From assembly GCA_001683735.1 (NCBI GenBank), contig LUGG01000017.1:1-64000 (forward strand): a stretch of 64,000 nucleotides of DNA. Direction: 5' to 3'. The translations under genes were made by a program, and so were the position numbers. This document shows positions 59,821 to 64,000 of this stretch, piece by piece; the first letter of the stretch is position 1, and each line of letters starts with the position of its first letter. The notes under the pieces are model-generated. The model was not told where the DNA came from. It saw only the letters and a list, made by a program, of their open reading frames with translations, and searched no databases. The DNA comes from Grifola frondosa. Lineage: Eukaryota; Basidiomycota; Agaricomycetes; Polyporales; Grifolaceae.

Positions 59821-61648
59821 ATGATTTACAATTACCTGTATATAATATGTCATATGTTCGGAAATATGTTCCTTGCTTTATTTCTCCCTCAATTGTCCAC
59901 ATATTGTCTTCACCTTGGGTGTTTCTGAAAGTGATCATTCAGTAGAACTGGAAGATATATATATCATCTTATGTTATTACAATAAAAACATACCATTCTG
60001 GACAGTCCTTCCAGAATGTTCTGCTGAATTCCTCCCCCAAATATTCACCAAATATCTTGGTTTCTTTGTTTTCCTTGGTCACATATATTTCCTAATTTAA
60101 TGTTCTAATTTCATTCAACAGAATATGTCATGAAAAATATATCATTTCTAGTATATCCAGGCTCAGCCACACTGAAATTCTTTCCCCTGCTCCTCCATCA
60201 AATTTGCATGGATTATCTTCATTTAACATTTGGTCTTACCCTAGATATCTACCCTTTTATAATCTGTGTAACACAGTACTTTATAGAATGATACAATTTT
60301 GTTTCTTCCTACTCTGCTGTCTGATATTCATCCCAAGTTGAGAAAATATACTTAGTTAATTGATGTGCATAGATATCTTTGAATGATGAAATTTGTCCAA
60401 ATAAGATGCTTTTTATATTGAAATAATCTGTTCATTTCTCACTTCACAACACACAAAGCAATTTTCAGAGAGGTGTAGAAATAATTCCTCCACTGTTTTG
60501 AGATAGAATTTGACTCTAATTTTAAGCAGGTTATTGTAATCTATGGTATCAATTGAGGCTTGAAAATGAGCTCTCAATGATGCTTATCAGAGAAGAAATG
60601 AGATACTAAATCCTTATCAGTTTCACCAGTTGATTACACAATTCTACTATTAAATCAAAGTAAATAAAAGATCAAATATAGTCCCAATTAAGAAACAGTA
60701 TAGCTTCAAAACAAGCCAAGAATATAAAATTTGGTGAGGAACTGGGGGGCAATTGATGGATCAGTGTATCTTGCATCTGATTCACTGTACAGGTGACTTG
60801 AGCTCGGAATAGCAGCATTCAGCCACAATTGGATGTTCCAAGGTAATCTCTTCATATCTCATCCATTTTTCATGGATTCTTCTAATTTTTGTGGTATATT
60901 GTAGGGGTATATTTAGTATGTTTTAACATGTATATATAATTTAATAGCAGCTATAAATATTTCTAGGAAGGAAGCATTGCAAATGAGTGATTCTATTACA
61001 CTGCTGTGACCACAGTGAATAAAAGAAGATGGAGGCTTATTTTGATGGCATAAAACACATAAACTGTGCAAAAGAGAAAACAAAAAGCAAGTAAATGTAC
61101 ACAGAGATATTGCAAGATCAGTGTGAGAACTATCACCTAGGTTATTCTGCACATTGTAAAGTGAATATGAGCCAGATTCATTTCACATAAATGTCATCAT
61201 ATTCAGACATAATGCATCTTTCAGATGATGCCTCATGCATATGGATTGGTTGAGTATTCACTTCAAAATTTGGGGTGGATATCAACTAGTAAAGTAGGGG
61301 AAGATAAAATATTATTGCTGTATGGAGCTCTCTGTTATAATATTATAAAAGGCAAAATATTTAGAGTAAGGAGAATCTTAAATGAAATAAACCATGCAGA
61401 ATTGATGGAGGAGCAGGGGAAGGAATTTCAGTTGTGGCTGAGTTTGATGACATATCAGAAATGATATATTCTTCATGACATATTCTATTAAACAAAATTC
61501 AGAACATTACATAGGAAATATATGCGACCAAGAAAACAAAGAAATCAAGAGATTTGGTGAATATTTGGAGGAGGAATTTAGCAGAACATATCTGGAGTGT
61601 CATGGTAAATATGGATGTTATAATGTGCGCATATCACTCAATTACAAA

Positions 61649-61733
61649 GCCTCTGTGGTGTAGTGGTTAGTTGTATGAATGTATTATGTTTATGTGTTTC
61701 ACCTGGTCCTGGGTTCAAGTCCTGCTGGTGGCA
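61649..61733 (+). ncRNA. tRNA-like sequence (right arm of palindrome)
   Basis: Box A TGGTGTAGTGGTTAG and box B GGGTTCAAGTCC are clear. The 5' GCCTCTG pairs with the 3' TGGTGGC in six of seven positions (including wobbles), followed by an A. D-stem pairing is degenerate and the middle is AT-rich, so it is tRNA-like but probably not a working tRNA. Confidence 0.55.
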
Positions 61734-61852
61734 TTTTTAATCATTAATTATATAATTCGTACGGATGCATCCTTCTTTCATGTAGTTTGGATGCATCCTG
61801 ATGCATCCATGTCTCATTGGACTAATGTGCCGGATGCATCTGTCGAACTGAA

Positions 61853-62667
61853 GCTGCTCAAAGATTCAGTATTCATCAACCTCCGAAAGCACGCATACTC
61901 CGAGACCGTCTGGTCATTGTCACCATAATACCTGCCGACCTCCCGCATCGCAAACCGCATGATGAGCGTGATCGGCACGAGCTTGGGACCCACCACGTCA
62001 TCCTCGTCCTCCATTGCGTGCCATCCGACATCGGCACCATCTCACCGTCCTCAAATTCGAACGAGCCTTCCGGCTCGTTTACCGCCGTCGTCCCGCTGCT
62101 CCCTGCAACAATCTGCCCCGAATGCTCTCCCGCACACGCATACTACTGATGCGCGCATCCGCACCCGCGTCCTCACGCGCCGCCGCTCCGTCCACTGCAG
62201 GTCGATGATTCGTCCCGTGACCATCCCGTCCACCACGCGCGCACCCATTTCACGGCACAGCAGGAAGTACGGCAGCGAGCGTGTACCGGGCTGCCGGTTC
62301 ATCACCCTCAGCAGCTGCAGCGCCGTGAATTCAGGTGCCTCGTCACCTGCCGCGGTCGCGAATGCCGTTGGCGGGCGCCGTGTGGGCTTGTAGTCAGCGG
62401 CGAGTAGATGCGGAAGCCCGTATTCGATCCTTGCCGTGGTGAGAGGCGGTGTATCGCGCGTGCGGAGCCGTCTTGCGCGCTCTGTGGCGTCCTCGCGGAA
62501 GTGTCCTGTGTGCCTTCTGGTGCTTGGCCACGAGGTGGCGCTTGTGCAGCATGGATAACGTGGAGATTGAGCAGTGCATGTGCTTGAAGGAAGTGTGAAC
62601 TTTGCCTGACTGTAGCATCGATGGCACCTCGATGTGTCAGGAACGTGCCTTCGAGCTTGCTGTTCAT
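61853..62667 (-). pseudogene. Unidentified protein gene cut by the palindromic element
   Basis: The minus strand reads, in changing frames, GTFLTHRGAIDATV, LQLLRVMNRQPGTRSLPYFLLCREMGARVVDGMV (about 62230-62330), GSFEFEDGEMVPMSDG and VGPKLVPITLIMRFAMREVGRYYGD. These are well-formed protein segments of one gene, but I do not recognise the family. The last frame (RRLMNTESLSS) runs straight into the element's terminal sequence at 61852, so the 3' end was lost by its insertion. Confidence 0.45.
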
Positions 62668-62710
62668 ATTTACTGAAAAGGATAGGTGTCAAAGTCGCAA
62701 ATCGAGCAAC

Positions 62711-64000
62711 TTCAGTTGGACGGTAGTACCTGCATCATGAAGTACATGAACGACAGTTGCAACTGACCAAGGTCAGATGCACCCGCCTCACTGGCAAGAA
62801 TAAATTAAAGACAGGTGCACCTGCAGATGCACCCAGTATATAGACATGATAAATAACTTAAAATCAATCCTCCACCGCAACCATTGTACCCCATTGCATG
62901 ACGGATGCACCCGACCACGGGTCCACCTGTCCACATGCCGCCGTGCGCTGATCAATCGACCAGATCACTAAGCATTCACTCCATTGTATGATGGATGCAC
63001 CCGACTGCGGGTCCACCTCAATCCTCCGCCTCAACTATTGCACCCCATTGCATGATGGATGCACCCGACCGCGGGTCCACCTGTCCACATGCCGCCGTGT
63101 GCTGATCAATCGACCGGATCGCTGAGCATCTCAAGCTCGCCACATGCCTGTACGCATGCATGCAGCATCGAGCGCGTTCTGCGCCTCCCAAGGCGATGCG
63201 GGCCACGTGTGCACTGGCATCCCAGGACAGTCAGTAGTGCGGCAGGATCCGGATAGTAAACGACACACCAGTAGTCGAAGTGCTCAGCCTCGATGAGCTG
63301 GCATGCGAGCGAGGGCCTGACCGTAGGACAGTTATTCGGGCCTGGGGAGGAATAGCATCTGTCTAACGCACACCAACTGCACGTGAGTCATGCGAGGACA
63401 AAGGATGACAATGGGCGACACTGACAACACACACCGCCCATCTCGTCATATGCACCGTGCTCCAGCTGCGCGATTATGTCCCCACCGCCTCCTCAGCTGT
63501 GCACGCCCTGCATCAGCACTTGCAACCGTGAATGTGCATGACACCTGCCGGGGTGCCATTAAGCATGACGGGGCCAGCCCTGTTGTATGCATCGAACACG
63601 GCTTTGAGCATCAGAGTGTGTGCACGGGAAAAGCAGGTGCCGAAGGAGCCGCGGAAGGCAGCGTGGAAGGCAGTCGAAAGCCCGAGGGGAGTACGAGAGA
63701 AGCAGGTGTTGCACGACAGATGCACCCGACCACGGGTCCACCTGTCCACCAGTGCCTGTCTCGCTCGCACATAGTCAGTGAAGTTGTGGATAGCAACAGA
63801 CGTAAACGTACCATGCAAACTCTGCCTTCATCCCTCTCATGCACTCTCACACACTAATACATCACACACTATCCACTGCACGCGACGCACTGCTAGCCAC
63901 ATGCTCATGTACGCCAACCATTGTTCACAAAATTATCATGTTAACTATTGTCTACACAGTACTGCTTCGAATGTCAGTACCTTACATGCTGGAATCAAAC
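62711..64000. mobile_element. Left end of a third TTCAGTT element (GATGCACCC type)
   Basis: TTCAGTTGGACGG at 62711 resembles the 59564 terminus. GATGCACCC words follow near 62776, 62835, 62905, 62994, 63058 and 63719. No matching right end or tRNA-like module is found before the window stops, so extent and identity are tentative. Plus and minus frames at 63390-63857 are without motif. Confidence 0.4.
62869..63128. repeat. Duplicated block of about 110 bases
   Basis: The block running from AATCCTCC through CCCATTGCATGA, GATGCACCCGACC and CTGATCAATCGACC occurs at 62869-62971 and again at 63018-63128, with about 95% similarity by eye. A partial copy (GATGCACCCGACCACGGG) is at 63719. Confidence 0.8.

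Larger units (their letters stand above)
59564..61852. mobile_element. 2.3 kb AT-rich palindromic element
   Basis: It starts TTCAGTTCGACGGATGCATCC (59564) and ends with the inverted TGTCGAACTGAA (61852). The right side read backwards tracks the left side far inwards: CTCCTCCATCAA, AATATTCACCAAAT, CCAAGTTGAG/CCAAATTTTG and GCATGAGG/GCATAGAT counterparts. The arms thus extend roughly 0.7-0.9 kb each with moderate divergence and a centre near 60.7 kb. Composition is much AT-richer than the surroundings. The longest inner frames (61225-61464, 61475-61663) have no motif and lie in one arm. It shares termini, arrays and tRNA-like modules with the 15.9 kb element, so it is probably a non-autonomous relative. 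Confidence 0.75.

Overview
The window looks like a dispensable, repeat-rich stretch of an Agaricomycete (mushroom-forming basidiomycete) genome, probably a white-rot wood decayer. Genes are broken by many 45-65 base introns with GT..AG ends. Recognisable families include a class II haem peroxidase with the three manganese-binding acids, a glyoxal oxidase, Ste12, a Zn2Cys6 regulator, DUF6534 membrane proteins, a cyanovirin-N-like lectin, and KDZ and Tnp2 transposases. Most host-like genes here are damaged by frameshifts, stops or truncation, so the region reads as a graveyard of gene copies interleaved with transposons.

Layout. 0.1-1.4 kb: a small element with CCGGCCGG-rich inverted ends. 1.5-8.3 kb: remnants of an FHA-domain kinase, the purine enzyme ADE16/17 and a WD40 protein. 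8.5-13.2 kb: a proline/serine-rich protein, an AT-hook/zinc-cluster protein and a protein with an RNase H1-N-terminal-like (viroplasmin) fold. 13.3-16.8 kb: a membrane protein and remnants of an EF-hand/MscS channel and Ste12. 17.5-24.8 kb: a Tnp2-type (CACTA-like) transposon with an accessory gene and a transposase interrupted by a CGA-to-TGA stop. 24.9-30.4 kb: a truncated glyoxal oxidase, an apparently intact RING protein with two SUMO-interaction-like motifs, and NmrA-like, F-box-like and alpha/beta-hydrolase remnants. 31.3-34.6 kb: an intact secreted CVNH lectin gene and a frameshifted manganese-peroxidase gene. 35-40 kb: hydrolase, DUF6534 and arrestin remnants.

41.06-56.93 kb is the most notable unit: a 15.9 kb element starting TTCAGTTCCC and ending in its inverted counterpart. 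Each end carries an array of GATACATCC-like words followed by a tRNA-like sequence, with the two tRNA-like copies in opposite orientation. Inside, a KDZ transposase (minus strand) diverges from four or five plus-strand accessory genes. A second unit with the same terminal plan, 59.56-61.85 kb, is AT-rich and nearly palindromic over arms of roughly 0.7-0.9 kb. A third TTCAGTT end with a GATGCACCC array starts at 62.71 kb and runs off the window. I propose these form one transposon family defined by TTCAGTT termini, GGATRCATCC subterminal arrays and tRNA-like modules.

Limits: all family calls are by eye from translated motifs. Exon boundaries are given only where a GT..AG pair restores the frame, and several plus/minus gene limits are approximate.
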